Positions 48,425 through 60,688 of a stretch of DNA of 64,000 bases are shown here, piece by piece. Below the pieces are notes generated by a model. That model made no database searches, had not been told where the DNA came from, and worked only from the letters and a program-made list of their open reading frames with translations. The stretch comes from Metallyticus violacea (Eukaryota; Arthropoda; Insecta; Mantodea; Metallyticidae). The first letter of the stretch is position 1, and every line of letters starts with the position of its first letter. The position numbers and the translations under genes were made by a program. Location: the NCBI GenBank assembly GCA_030762175.1, contig CM060833.1, forward strand, positions 160,925,501 through 160,989,500. Reading direction: 5' to 3'.

Positions 48425-50004
48425 ATGAGGGTTGGTCCATATGTTTCTGGCCTCGTAGATAAGGATTATCGCCTTCACAAAAACCTTATCCGGTGTCGTA
48501 CCTTATCTGTTAAGTAAATAATTGCAGCTGTAACTTCCCCTCCGCTTTATCAATTTTTCAGATATAGTTGCAAAAATAAGGCTATATATAGAAGATAGCG
48601 GCATGTTCAAAATGGAGTTTCGAGCTCTTATTAAGTTCTTCACAAAAGAAGGACTTTAAATGAAATGAAATTAAACAACGATTGGACGTTGTATATGGGG
48701 AAACATCTTGCTCATATTCTACCCATAAAAAACGAGCCAAACTTATTCGAAAGGATCGAGAAAGCATTGAAGACGAAGAGCATGCAGATCGACTCTTGTA
48801 GGTGCTTACTCCTGAAAACATCGCTCTTGTGAAAAAAGAAATTATAGTAGACCGGCGGCTCAAAGTTACAGAAATAACAGCAAGGTTTGGCCTTTCTAAA
48901 ACAACAGCCCTTTGAATTATTCATGAACATTTAAACAGAAAAAGATTAATGCAAAATGGGTGCCTAGATTTCTAAGTCCAAAAGCAGCAACGAGTCATCT
49001 GATGTCCGGCATTTTTTGGAGCTCTGCCGTGGCAACGACAGAGAAGTTCTGCAAACTATTGTTACAGAGACTAAATTATGGTTCTCTACTATGATCCCTT
49101 GTCCAAAAGATAATCAATGGAGTGGCGTAAACCTGGCGAAGCACCGCCTCTAAAGGCCAAGGTCACTCAGTCTACCAAGAAGATCACGGCCACAATCTTT
49201 TGGGACTGTGAAGGAATGCTCATCTTTGAATTCAAGGAGAGGAACGCCACAGTTGATTTGTTTTATATACGGATGCTCATTAACATCTCAGGTCATCGGC
49301 GTACCATTCAATTCAGGGCGTGTAACGACCGATAAATTTTGCTCAGATGCCTCTTCTTTCTGGCTTGAGGTTCTTTTTCGTGCCGTAAATGTAGACACGG
49401 GACTCACGGCTTTACTTCCCTTCCGAAGGAAGCCATACTTAGGATTTTTACTCCCGAAAAATTCATCGATTCTGGCCACGTTCGAACCCGCGATCTTGGT
49501 TTTAGAAGGCAAGTATGGTTACCACTACCCTACAGGACCGACGGGATACCGCAATAAATGGATTGTAGGTACTATGCTGGCCTGCTGCTCAGGCTAAGTG
49601 CTTCCATCAAAGAGAGAAGCCGAAGAAAGCTGAATGGTGGTGTGCGCCTTCTTCACGACAAAGTGCCTGTGTTATAAAGGAAGCTGTGAAGAAATGTGGT
49701 TTCAGAGATTGACCATCCGCCCTACAGCCAAGATCTAGCTCCCAGTGACTATTTCCTCTTCTCAGAACTTGAGAAGGATCTTCGAGGAAGGAAATTTAAT
49801 TGTGACGAAGTGATGGATGATGTTTATGCCCATTTTGCATACAAGACTTCTGATTATTTGGGGGGGGGGGGTTGAAATATTAATTCAAAGATGTGAGAAG
49901 TGTATTTCAATAAAGGGTAACTATGTTGCAAAAGTGAAATATAGTTTTTGTCTTTATCATACCTAGAAAATGTTTAGGCTGGAAACTTACGAACCTACCC
50001 TCGT
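48425..50004 (+). mobile_element. Mariner element with nested SINE, broken transposase
   Basis: Termini ATGAGGGTTGGTCCATATGT.. (48425) and the complement ..GAACCTACCCTCGTA (50004) match those of 36168-37369. The + strand transposase reads MEFRALIKFFTKEGL (48612), then in shifting frames CSYSTHKKRAKLI-like, LKVTEISARFGLSKTTAL-like (about 48850-48910), WVPRFLSPKAATSHLMSGIF (48959-49020), FEFKERNATVDL (about 49230), EIDHPPYSP (about 49710) and SDYFLFSELEKDLRGRKFNCDE (49745-49810). SINE A is inserted at about 49262-49556, within the NATV..YYA segment. A run of eleven G at 49860 adds a frame break. Confidence 0.87.
49262..49556 (-). repeat. SINE family A copy nested in mariner (minus)
   Basis: Full-length in reverse: tail side CTCATTAACATCTCAGGTCATCGGCG, body GATAAATTTTGCTCAGATGCC, head GTTCGAACCCGCGATC...GGTAACCACTACCC...ACAGGACCGACGGG. 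It interrupts the transposase frame between NATVD and the YYAG sequence that follows at about 49565. Confidence 0.85.
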
Positions 50005-50669
50005 ATGTAGCATTTTCCTACATACAGAAAGAAATAATATTCTAATTTCATACATTCGTTCTTTAATATTCTCTTTGGAGGTGTGGATTGTCAAAGATGA
50101 ATTCAGGTGGTGCAGGGGGCCCCCTCTATGAAACAAAAACACCTCCAGGAATATTTTAAATCTATTTATAAATGTACACAATATTTATAACTAAATGTCA
50201 AAATAATTCACTTAAATTATCGTACGTTTTGATAGCTGCTAATTTGTAATAAAATTACATTCGAAACTAAAATCTGGGCATGGCAGGGCTGATGTAATAT
50301 AGTATGCTTCGAGTAATGTAATGAATCTCAGTTTCTTGCATTTATTAAAGTTATTTTAATGGCTAGTCAGTCAATAGTTTACCGAAGCATTATCAAAATA
50401 TGTCTAAAGCAACAACAAACAATTTCTTTCTTTTAAAATGAAAGACATCGTTTCAGAACATTGACCTATTGAAAGAAATGCTAGCGATTTTTCGGTTACT
50501 CTTCCTCAGTCTTCGAATGAATAGAATACTATTTCTCACCCATCCCGAACAAAGTGTAAAGAATGCATAGTATAACAATTATGGATGTGCCTCATTACTC
50601 GGTAGAAGTTAATAAGGTACCCATTTCATCATCGCTGAAGTCCGATATGCAGTAATGGCTCCGAAAAAG

Positions 50670-50985
50670 AACAGCGAGTTTGATCTACGAATATCAAGTC
50701 AATGCTGTATGAAATTATTAAATTAACAAAGGAATATTTCAAAATGTATGAAATAGATACAATAGCAGAAATCCAAGGGCATGTCGTAGTGCGGCCGACA
50801 CCATATCACTGCAATTTTAATGCCATTGAATTGATAAATTGAAAAGGTTAATTGAAGAAAAGCATGTGAACTTGTGAAAAAAGTTGAACAGTTTTATCGG
50901 GGAAAAGACGGACTTGTTGAAATTACTGATAAGCTGATAAACAATTTAGAACAATCGGAATGGAAAGATGAAAAGGGGTATTAAG
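50670..50985 (+). pseudogene. DDE transposase C-terminal fossil (Tc1/mariner superfamily)
   Basis: + strand frame reads YEIIKLTKEYFKMYEIDTIA, EIQGHVVVRPTPYHCNFNAIELI then a stop where W-A-x-(V/I)-K is expected. The GH.VVRLPPYHC.LNPIELIW block is typical of a widespread animal DDE family. Further pieces (CEKS/VEKVEQF) follow in other frames. Confidence 0.65.
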
Positions 50986-51092
50986 ATTCATCTGAAGTTG
51001 CAGGTGACTCTAATGAACATTTACATCCGCCATTAATGCCACAATGATTTCTACTTGCATGGCCGTAGAGAGAGATTGTGAATATTCCTTTC

Positions 51093-51093
<1 letters not shown>

Positions 51094-51127
<34 letters not shown>

Positions 51128-51145
51128 TTTTTTTTTTTTTTTTTA
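51094..51145. repeat. CTGT microsatellite followed by T run
   Basis: About eight CTGT units, then about 18 T. The T run is the reversed tail of a SINE A 3' fragment continuing to about 51190 (ATGGACGCTCTTTAACAGCTCAGGTCATTGGCGTC). Confidence 0.9.
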
Positions 51146-51591
51146 TGGACGCTCTTTAACAGCTCAGGTCATTGGCGTCTTTCTCTGCCTAAAAGCATCT
51201 GACAACATAAACTTCACTTATCATAGCCTTTTATCTGCTATTCAAGAAATGATCTGTTCACTTTGAAAAAAGGCAAAGTTTTCCAAAATGTTGGTTGACA
51301 CTTGGTTGTTGTTTTAAACATGCATAGAAATACTAATATTTCATTGCTACATTATTTTTCACTCTTTAGGAAACCGCCTACGTGTGTTCTTTAAATAAAT
51401 TAGGTTAAATGTTCGGCTCAACAATTAATGAAATCCCAACATTTTTCCCAAAGACAGAAAACAAAATGAGAATGAAAGAAATTATTCCTCAGCGAAAACT
51501 TACAGTGACACCGTAGAACAAAAATTCAGATATAGTTAAGGCAGTGGAACTGTTAACTATTCTTAAAAGTTTATTGTATATTTACTTCTTC

Positions 51592-51879
51592 ACTATACAT
51601 AAACCCCAAGATCGCGGGTCCGAACCCGGCCAGGACCGATGGATTTTTTTCGGGGCGTAAAAATCCTAAGTATGGCTTCCCTCGGAAGGGAAGTAAAGCC
51701 ATGGGTCCCGTGTCGTACATTTACGGCACGAAAAAGAACCTCAAGCCTGAAAAAGAGGCCTCTGAGCAAAATTTGTCGGCCGTTTCACGCCCTGAGTTGA
51801 ATAAGACGCTGATGACCTAAGCTGTTACAGAGCGTTCATAAATAAATCATTCAAAAAAAAAAAAAAACTATACATAAAC
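51592..51879 (+). mobile_element. SINE family A, 5'-truncated, with 13-base target duplication
   Basis: ACTATACATAAAC at 51592-51604 and again at 51867-51879 flanks a SINE A body that starts within the head, keeping the B box (GGGTCCGAACCCGG) but not the A box. Low divergence from the family and a pure A tail of 14-15 indicate a young, truncated insertion. Confidence 0.9.
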
Positions 51880-53870
51880 ATTTTTAGAAAAAAAATGAAA
51901 GCATTTTCTCTATTAATAATGCATTTTTTTTTTAATTTCTAGTTCTTGCATTTCTTATTTGTTGTAAAAATTCAAAGCAATCAGAACATGCCTCTGATTT
52001 TGGAAATATGAAAGAATTCGATCTCGTAGTTCAAGCAAAAGGAGATTATTCTGGAGGTAGTCAATGCAGAACCGATAATCTCCTTTATACTCCCAAATAA
52101 AGCGGCGAGATATGGTGTATTTGGTGATTTTTCCCAGTCACTGATCCTCAGGTCGGACCTTGGCATTTAATTAATTTTTGCACAGTTGGGTGCCGGCAAT
52201 GAAAAAGGAATATCGGTATGCGTTAAATCTGAGCTTTAAAATGTTCTGCTAGTTGTTAGTTCTGTATATTAATTTTGAACGAGTTTCTTTTCATGATTAT
52301 CTGATCTTGAACGTAAAATAACATGACAGTGTTACCGTAAGTTATAAAGGTACATTTTAAATTTTTTTTGTTCTGGTATTGGTTTTTTTTTTTTTTTTTT
52401 TTTTTTTGAACAGAAGCAAAGCTAATGACTGAGTCTGCCTTATCTATAAATTATAATTTACCATCCCCCGTTTTTTTTTGCCTATATTAATGATTTGAGC
52501 AATTTAAGAGCAATTCAAAATCAATAAACAATCCCAACGCGAATTGCATATGTACATACTAGGTAAGCTATATTGTTTGAAAGTTGGGTTAGGGTCTTCT
52601 GGTATGACAGAAGTAATGAAGCTTCGGGGAACAAAAAAAGTATAAGGATAGACGAAATATATTACGTTTAGGATTGCTCTTTTAATATTATTGGTTACAC
52701 TTAACGAAAGAATATTAAAGAGAAAACTAAATGGATTCTTTTTTTTTAAACTCCCGTTTTTACTACTGAGGCACCACAGACGGTCAACCATGCGTTAAGA
52801 TTGGTTAAATGTATAGTTGCTTTCAGTAATAAAATAAAATCATTGTGAATGGATGCCCAGTTGACAAATTTGTGTGATATGTAATTCAAATTTGATTAAG
52901 GATGTCACATGTTATTTTGTTAAGCTTAGTTAATTGGTAAAAGCAGTAATTTGAAAATGAGGTGCTAAATTCACAGTGGAAATGAAAATTCTTAAGCATT
53001 ATAAATGTGTCATTTTAGCCCCACTAATTTTTAAGAAATGCCTTCTATTATTACTACATTTCATAAATAAGCACACATTTTATACAAACTTCCATACATG
53101 CATGCCACTAAAACAAAATTTATAAACTTATGACAAAGAGTGTACACATTATTGCAGCGAGTTGTTATTATTATTATTATTTTTATTATTAATTTTATAA
53201 TTAAAATTAGAAGTATACGGTTACATGTAGCAAATTTCCACATTATTATGTTCAGGTGCTTATCTTTAATATTTACCCACTAGGGAAACTTTGCAAACTA
53301 TCTTTAGTGGTTGTTTATTTTTTGGAATTGCCAACACCTGTACTATTTTACCATTAAGTACTGTTTGACTGTATGACTTCTACCAATGTAAATCTGTGCC
53401 TCAGTTTTACCTTAACAGTTGTGCATCTACTTGAGCAATTCCACACTTTGCATGATGTATTTGTTGTGCTTATACTTCCAAATAGGATGCAGGTTTAGCT
53501 ATAAGGTCAGAGCAAGCTGCAACGGCACTGGGTCCTCCAGTTTCTAAGAATTTAGTCAAGGTTAGGTTGAGATTAGTTGAGATTAGTGTGTATGTGTAAA
53601 TGAACTGATTACTATTTGCATCACAGATGTTAACATAGATGCATCTGTCACTGATTTTAGTATATTATTTACTATTGATGCAAGCATGACAGCACACTAT
53701 GCAGCAATTTCATCCTCTTTTGATGGATTTCAGCTCTAAAAGTAGATACACTTTTTTTTTTGGAGGGTTGGTGGTACACTTTAAATGAGTTACATCATGT
53801 ACAGCTCACTTAAATGGAAGTTTTACAAGAGAGAGATAATCAGATTCAAAACTGAAAATTTTAGGGCCAG
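51880..53870. other. Intergenic stretch upstream of the SLC15A4-like gene
   Basis: It holds T runs (52382-52407), a SINE B 3' fragment in reverse (52741-52795, CCCGTTTTTACTACTGAGGCACCACAGACGG) and a TTA repeat (53165-53195). No promoter or 5' exon of the transporter can be assigned with confidence. Confidence 0.5.
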
Positions 53871-54119
53871 ATGGAAAGTGAAACAACACCACTCATTCGT
53901 TCAACGCCATGGGATCCACGACGCAGCACCATAGCAGGGGGATTGGTCCTTGTGACATTAACACTGGAAAGGTTGGCATTTTATGCATTGGTTGCCAATT
54001 TGTTTTTGTTCCTCAATCTTGGAGGATGGTCACCAAGAAGCACCATGACAGCAGTGCTCATTCTTGTAGGAGTAGCACACTTTTCAGCACTTGGTGGTGG
54101 TTGGCTTGCTGATGGATTG
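53871..54119 (+). CDS. SLC15A4: SLC15A4-like proton-coupled peptide/histidine transporter, exon 1 (start codon)
   Basis: First coding exon of a POT/PTR-family (SLC15) transporter; PHT1/PHT2 members export histidine and di/tripeptides from the endolysosome lumen together with protons. ATG at 53871 opens an 83-codon frame ending at a GTATGT donor (54120). The N terminus MESETTPLIR contains an acidic dileucine-type signal (E-x-x-x-L-I, residues 4-9), the kind of motif that sends human SLC15A4 to lysosomes. The first membrane helix carries LERLAFYALVANLFLFLN, aligning with the family's ExxER helix, but the first glutamate position is leucine. The exon ends in GGWLADGL, the start of the PTR signature region. 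An AG at 53863-53864 just before the ATG could be an acceptor for an upstream 5' UTR exon. No promoter element is evident. Confidence 0.85.
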
Positions 54120-54452
54120 GTATGTTTTCACATGCATCTTATTCATGTAACCAATAATTATAAAGTAATATGTAGGGTAACAATGGGTGCCTTAATCAAA
54201 AGTTATATACCTCTCAGTATTTACATTTATCACTTTTGTTAACTTATAAAAGTACAAAATTATGGTTGCAACCTCCCACCCAGCCCTGCCACACTTTCTA
54301 AACCTCTTGCATGTTGTTTTTCAATATTATCCAGGCTGTATTTCTACAATTTAATTGGAAATGAGTGTTGCACACATCATGATGCATTTAAGTGCATCCT
54401 CATTGACACATTTTACTCTTTTATGTTAATGAATGGGTGTTTTTTATTTTAG
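54120..54452 (+). other. SLC15A4: SLC15A4-like intron 1
   Basis: A 333-base intron with a GTATGT donor and a TTTTATTTTAG acceptor. The preceding and following exons join in phase 0 in the middle of the conserved GGWLADGL/VGRYWA segment. No repeat is recognised inside. Confidence 0.8.
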
Positions 54453-54656
54453 GTTGGAAGATACTGGGCACTTGTGATTGGCCTTTCACTCTATGTAATT
54501 GGATTCATTCTATTGACTGTAATGGCTAGTGGTATTATCTGTCAACGAAGTCCTACCTCCCCATCTTGTGTAATTGAAACATATGCTATATTAATTTGTG
54601 TGGGTATCGCTGGAGGAACTGTGCGAGCAAATATACCATCCTTTGGAGCAGAGCAG
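54453..54656 (+). CDS. SLC15A4: SLC15A4-like transporter, exon 2
   Basis: A 204-nt exon (68 codons, phase 0 at both ends) bounded by TTTTAG and the donor GTAAAA. It opens with VGRYWALVIGLSLYVIGF, completing the GGWLAD...GR(Y/F) signature at the loop and third helix of POT carriers. It then gives a hydrophobic segment, a short luminal loop with two cysteines (CQRSPTSPSC), and the fourth helix ending GIAGGTVRANIPSFGAEQ. The last part corresponds to the SSVRSNLTSFGADQ segment of human SLC15A3. Order, spacing and phase agree with exons 1 and 3. Confidence 0.88.
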
Positions 54657-55259
54657 GTAAAACAAATTAGTGCTGTACCTTGTATTACATTCTTGTATTA
54701 GAACACCTGCAAAATAAAACTGTGCAAGAAGATCACATAATGTTTCTGGGTGGAAAAATATATATAGAAAAGAAAGGAAATGTATTTCTTTAAATATATG
54801 TTTATGAAAATTAAATTAAATTAGTGATTTTGGCATAAACTAAATAATGTAAACGGGGTTAGTTAAAAGGCTCACACCCCCTATAATTACTTTTAACCAA
54901 TGTGCAATATGGCCATATAGTGAGAACTCAAAAATGATATTAATGATTTTTTTCTATTTCTGGTTTAACCATATTTAATGCTATGTCTCTAATTTTAAAA
55001 GCAATATCTAATATATTTTTACCTTTTTAAATAATGCTCAATAAAAACTTTTGAAAAACTGGCAACACTGGGTACTTCTGCACAAATTAAGGATGCTACC
55101 AGAAGAAAACAAAAAATGTGTATTGAATAATAAAACATCCCTTCCATGTAAGAACAAAGCAGAAAAAAAAAACTTAATCAAGTACTGGTCACCATGGGAA
55201 CCACCCTGAACAAACTGGAATTAAATTAACTTTCTTTTGACATAATATCAAAAAAGTGT

Positions 55260-56210
55260 AAATTCTTTGTTCAAACTGCTAGTCCTCAACTGCTGTACGA
55301 TATGCCAGTTTATTATAGAAACCATTTAAAGAATAGCATAATGAGGGCTGTAGAAATGTCTTGCACCCCTTCCAATATTCAAAACTCTAAATCTTCAAAA
55401 TTGTTGAGTCTCTCTCAATGTACTATCTTCACATGGTCTCCACAAAAAAAGGTCAAAGGTGATAAATCTGGGGGTCTTAGCATTAATGAACATTCTGTGC
55501 TAAGTGGGCTGAAGCTCCATCTTGTTGAAAAGAAATGTCATCTTAGAGTAACCCTTGATTGACAGAGTTTAGAAATAAATTTGTGATAGCTTTTACTATA
55601 TGATTTCAAAGCAAACCTAAGTATCTATTTGCATTCAGTGTTTCTCTAAAGAAGAAAGAACCCATGATACAATTCCCAAAATTAAGCTTTTGCACATACT
55701 TTTGTGGTCCTCCATCCATGGTAGATTTATATTTGACTAGTATCGGCAGTTGTGTCTGTTAAGAAATCCATAAAGATAGAATGCAGCTTCACCTGAAAAT
55801 AGAATTTATCTGAGAAAAATGGGATTATAGTTGATCTGCTCAGCCATTAATTCACAAAACTGTATTTTTCTATTGGGATTTTTTTCTGAAAGTGTGCACA
55901 AAGTTGAATTTTAATAAGACTATTGTTTGGCACCTATAAGGATTTTCATCATGTAGCTTTGGTTTATATTTAATGCTAATGCCAATTTTATAACAGAAAC
56001 TTTTTAATTTTCTTGCATATGGATAAGAACATTTTCATCAGTAGTTCTTTTCAGATGACTTTATCTTGATAATTGTATGCACTTCGAGTTTCAGTAAATT
56101 TCCTTATGATCCTTGTTACATTTGTATGTAGAATTGGGTTGTGATCCAGGTGCATATCATTAAATAAATTAGTGTACCTCTTGATAAATTTGTTGCCTGT
56201 TTCCATACCA
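55260..56210 (-). pseudogene. Transposase fossil of an HFQQDGA-type mariner-like family
   Basis: Minus-strand pieces include YGPQKYVQKLNFGNCIMG-like text (expected ENP..LHE.PL....VWCA), DISFQQDGASAHLAQNVH (about 55480-55540, the catalytic QQDGA.PH motif) and PDLSPLTFFCGDHVKIVH (about 55420-55470, expected PDLSPLDFFLWGYVK..VY). Spread over several frames. Confidence 0.55.
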
Positions 56211-56295
56211 ACCATAATTAAAATTAGAATTCCTTCCTTCCTTTTCTATCAAGGTCCTGGGTTCGAATTCTGGTCAGGTCAAGCTTTCTGGTAAG

Positions 56296-56426
56296 CTTCT
56301 TCTTCTTCTTCTTCTTCTTCTTCTTCTTCTTCTTCTTCTTCTTCTTCTTCTTCTTCTTCTTCTTCTTCTCCTTCTCCTTCTTCTCCTTCTCCTTCTCCTC
56401 CTCCTCCTCCTCCTCCTCCTCCTCCT
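56296..56426. repeat. TTC/TCC microsatellite at the 3' side of a tRNA-like head
   Basis: About 24 TTC units grade into CTCCTT and then TCC units. Just before it, 56256-56275 reads CCTGGGTTCGAATTCTGGTC, a good Pol III B box, so the repeat may have grown from a SINE. Confidence 0.85.
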
Positions 56427-57569
56427 AGAAGTGAATGCTAGATAGTTTTAAGGCACCAAGGACTCTGAGTTCATTTGTGCCATCATTAATTCATTTCATT
56501 CATCTCTACAGATTTACACCTATAGTATTTGGTCCACAATCTACTACAGATGTCGTAAGCAGAATGCAGTCAAAGCAACAAAAATTAATTTTTTAATTTT
56601 CTGCATCAGTAAATATGTTTCCATGTATATAAACAGAGGATAGTCTATTTTAAGTTTTTATGGACAAAACAGTAAACAGAAGAGCATTTTATTATTCAGT
56701 ACACATTTTTGTTTTCTTGATGAAACAACTCTAATTTGTATAGAAGTATCTAGTGAGGGTATTTTTTTGAAAAACTCTTAATGAGCATTATTAAAAATGT
56801 AAAAATATGTTGGGTATTCCATTTAAAATTGGGGACATGTACCATTTACAGTTTACAGTCAAACAAGAAATAGAATAAAATTGGTAATATCATTTTTGAG
56901 TTCCTGGGATGTGGCCATTCTAGCACTCTTGAATTTCATGTCAATGAAATATATATAATATTTTATTAAAAAACAAATATTTAATATAATTTAAATATGT
57001 ACATTCTATTTAATACTTAACATCTAATCTCCAAGTTGCCTACCAAATTATTCATCCCAATAAAACATAAATCTTTCTGTTTATTCACTACCTACCAGCA
57101 TTCAACAGCGCATAAAAATGGTTGCTGATGAATCCAGCATGCATCTGTTATTTTATGAGTGTAGAATTTTGTGACTTGAAGACTGCAGGTTAAGATGCCC
57201 ATTTTGAGCACATAATGTGATGTAGCTGTACATTACTGACCAAGTCAAATGGAGCAGATGATTGTATGAACTTTGTATTATTTTTAAAATTTATTTATTT
57301 GCCTTTTATTTACCATTGACATAGGTCTAAAATATTATTCTTCATTGATGTATAAGTTTGCAGTAAATATATAATCATTTTGGGACAAGTCATAATCATT
57401 TATTATTAAGTAATATCCATAATTAACAACAAAGTTTACTCACAGTTAGCACTTATGTGCAACATAATTAATTTCTAGTTATTTTTAAAAAATGATAAAA
57501 TTAATTTTTTGCATTAACAAAAAGGCTATCTAAAAATTTATAAACACACTTCTTTGTGATGTTGCACAG

Positions 57570-57874
57570 GTCAAATATGGTGGTACAGATTCATTAAGGA
57601 AGTTCTTCAACTGGTATTACTGGTGTGTGAACACTGGTAGTCTTTTAGGGGTAGGAGCATTATCATACGTAGCACTGGATATGCCTTCAGGCTTTCTTCG
57701 GGCATTTGCTGGAGCTGGTGGTTGCCTATTGGTAGCCCTAATACTGTTCTCTCTGGGACGACCTTATTATATAGTGCATCATCCTTCAGGCTCTGTGCTG
57801 AGGTCTATTTTGAGCATATTAAGGGATGCCATTGGGGGTCGTTGTTGCCAGCCAAGACATCATAGCATACAGAG
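57570..57874 (+). CDS. SLC15A4: SLC15A4-like transporter, exon 3
   Basis: The acceptor is GTTGCACAG ending at 57569 and the donor is GTAATG at 57875. The exon is 305 nt, 101 codons plus two bases. It begins VKYGGTDSLRKFFNWYYW, followed by CVNTGSLLG. This is close to the second PTR signature (F-x-x-F/Y-Y-x-x-x-N-x-G-S/A-L), with threonine where a small or aliphatic residue is usual. Two further membrane helices follow, then the cytosolic loop start RPYYIVHHPSGSVLRSIL. In SLC15A3/A4 this is followed by a basic, poorly conserved loop; here that is GGRCCQPRHHSIQR. The split codon AG|T is completed by exon 4. Confidence 0.87.
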
Positions 57875-58599
57875 GTAATGTGAGGGAGTATTTCTGTTAG
57901 TTTAATTATCAATTCCTGCACTGTAATAGGTTCATCTAGCATTTCTTTGCTTTCAAATCTACTTCTTTCTATTCCTTCACTCTTACCATAATTGCAAGGT
58001 AAGCTTTTAAATATATATTTCTTATTTCCATTGTATATTATTTTTTGCATAGTTACTGTTTTTTGTTTTGCTAATTGCATTTAGAGATAAGTGATATTGA
58101 TAAAGTTTTAATTCTCCAGCCAACTTTTCCTGCTTTAGTGCAAAATCTTTTACAGTTCTATTTTATTCTTTATGGAGATAAAGAAATAATAATGCAATGG
58201 AAACATTCATTGTTTAGTAGCTATATAATATTTACTGCAACATTTGCCTTATTTATTTATTTTGGGTCTTTTGATAATGAGCAAACTGGTAATATGTGCA
58301 TATTAAAAAGATTGTAATAGTTATAATACTGTTTTAGTTATAATACCAATGTGTAACACGAGATCATGCAATTTTAAACTGGACCTTTGTTCTCTGGAAT
58401 AGGAAAGAGTAGCAAGAGGGGTGGGACCATAGAGGTAGTTAGGTGGGAATATGTGGGGAGGAGCAGTTCAACCATTTTTGCATTGGTTGTTCCATTGTCA
58501 GTAATGCTATATCTGAGCAAGAGATTTTTTTCCATTGCACAGTGAATCATCATCTGTTTTCTAACCAAAGAAGTCAAACTGACAGAGATTTTATCCAGA

Positions 58600-59470
58600 C
58601 ACAATTTGGAGCAGCCATGATTTTACAAATCCAAGTGTTTGACTGGCACAAGAAGTTCCTCAGTGGTTGTGATGCATTAGAAAATGAGAGCCAACCATGG
58701 ACACAATCAGACCATTAGTGGCCTTGGGGAAAGTGATGGATGCCTAAGTTTGCTCAAAATCACTTCAGAGGTGGGCATAAGTTGTGGAAGTGCATACACC
58801 ATTCTTTCTTAAGAACTAGAATTTTAGAAAGTGTTGGTGAGGTGAGTCCTGAATAATGAACAGAAAAATATTCGCAAGTACATCAGTCACAGGCTTCTGG
58901 ACCAGTTTAAGGAAGAAGGTGAGCTGTTTTGATCTGAATTGTGACCTGTGATAAGACATGGGTACACCACTGCACCTCCCGAAAACAAGAGAACGAATGG
59001 AGTAGAAGAGCAGTGGGAGGGTGCTCTGGTCAAGGCTAAAACTCTCCTGTCTGCCAAAAGTTCTTGTGACCGTGTTTTGGGACTTCAGAAGCATGTTACT
59101 CTTTCATTTCCTTCAGAAAGAAGGACTTTGAATATAACATATTATGCAAACTGTTGGAATACGTGAGAGCCACATATTTCAACAAAAGACACTGACAACC
59201 TTTTTGTGATATCCTGCTTTTGCATGACAATGCAAAGTCACATACAGCCATAACCCGAATCAATTGAGGAAATTTCACTGAATACCCCTAGAACACCCTC
59301 CTTTATTCCCTTGTGATTACTACATATTCAGGCCACTGAAGGAGGCATTGAGAGGGAAAAAATTTAGTGACCACATAGAGGTTGAGCACTTTATGCTCAA
59401 TTGGCTGTTGATTCTTCATGTTTCATTGATGAGGGAATTAGGAAACTACACATCCGGTGATTTCTGTTAA
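58600..59470 (+). pseudogene. Mariner transposase fossil
   Basis: + strand pieces: VFDWHKKFLSG (about 58637-58670), ESQP, VTCDKTWVHHCTS (about 58935-58985, expected ITCDETWVHHYDPE), ILLLHDNAKSHTAITRIN (59210-59265, catalytic HDNA.PH region) and FRPLKEALRGKKFSD-like text (59330-59365). Frames shift repeatedly. Confidence 0.75.
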
Positions 59471-60371
59471 AGGAAACTGTGTAGAAAGGTAATATAATTT
59501 GTTTTATAATTGTATATGGTAAAAATAAATCTAGTTTTTAAAAATCTGGTTTATATTTGAATGACCATCGTTGTATAAATTTTGTTTAATTTAATGAACA
59601 GACAGTAGTGAATATTATAGCATATACAAAATTTAATGACATAACGCAAGAGACCTGAGCAATGCAATGATTAGTAAGAAGCTTGTTCTGTCTTGCAATA
59701 TTGTTGCATCAAGAATCGTGAACACATGTAAACATGCTGTAACTACAACAGTTGATTTATCATTTGCACTCATAACACTTATTTATGCTCGAGAGGAGGA
59801 AATATCATAGTAAAAGAGAGTGTTTTATTCTGAATATGACAGTCCTAATATTGCAGTTCTATATGAATAGAGTGCCAATTTAAGCGTGTACATTTGAACT
59901 CATATTTTAGCAGCAGCTGCTATTTAAGAAAAGCGCATTCATTGTCACCCATCAAGTTTTATTTCCTATCTAACCTGTTATTGACAACAACTGTAACCAG
60001 ACCAGTATATGCTAAAAGAAAGGAGATGATAAACTTTAAGATCCACCCTTAGTTTTGAACTTGCCATTGCATGTGAACAATGCAGTAGAGTTACTAAGGA
60101 AAATTGGAGTTACCAAGGAAGGCTGGAGTGTACATGTGGAAGATCTGCAGAAAAATGACTTCTATAAAGTAATAACATGTGATGAGATACTTCAGCCATT
60201 CATTTGCAGGAAGAGTGATCATTCTGAGCTTAGTGAAGCTGATAAGAAGGAAGAAAGCTGCTTTATTAATACATTCCATATGAGTTTTATCACTATAATT
60301 ATCTGCAAGATAGGATAAGATTTCCAAATAGTTTTCATTGTTAATGTCCCTTTAATATTCCATCATTGGTC

Positions 60372-60688
60372 AGTACTCGTGCCACCGCCACGAGTGGCCG
60401 AGGTCGTTAAGGCACGGACTCGTGAGCGGGAGGTCTGCGGTTCGAATCCCGCCAGGACCGTCCTCCCTGACTGGAGTTTTTTCCAGGTTTTCCTCAGTCT
60501 TCATAACTGGCAAATGCCGGGGAGGTACCTAAACTTAGGCCTGGAACGCTTCCTTCCTTAAAAAATATCCTTTCCCAATTTATCATTTCATCTCATGTAT
60601 CATCAGTGTCCACCGCCTGTGGTGCCTCAGTAGTAAAAACGGGCGTTAAACACTACTCAAAAAAAAAAAAAAAAAAGTACTCGTGCCA
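60372..60688 (+). mobile_element. SINE family B, intact copy with 13-base target duplication
   Basis: AGTACTCGTGCCA at 60372-60384 and 60676-60688 bounds the insertion. The head reads GAGTGGCCGAGGTCGTTAAGGC (A box, class II tRNA Ser/Leu style) and GGTTCGAATCCCGCC (B box), then a core GTTTTTTCCAGGTTTTCCTCAG and 3' region CCGCCTGTGGTGCCTCAGTAGT, and an A tail of about 18. Fragments of the same 3' region occur at 36605 and 52741. Confidence 0.92.

Larger units (their letters stand above)
54657..57569 (+). other. SLC15A4: SLC15A4-like intron 2
   Basis: A 2.9-kb intron holding a decayed transposase on the minus strand (55260-56210) and a TTC/TCC microsatellite (56296-56426). The remainder is AT-rich sequence without a recognisable element. 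Confidence 0.8.

Noticed and set aside
60394..60455. Apparent tRNA gene (A and B boxes)
   Set aside because: It is the head of a SINE with target duplications, core and poly(A) tail; it does not end as a tRNA.
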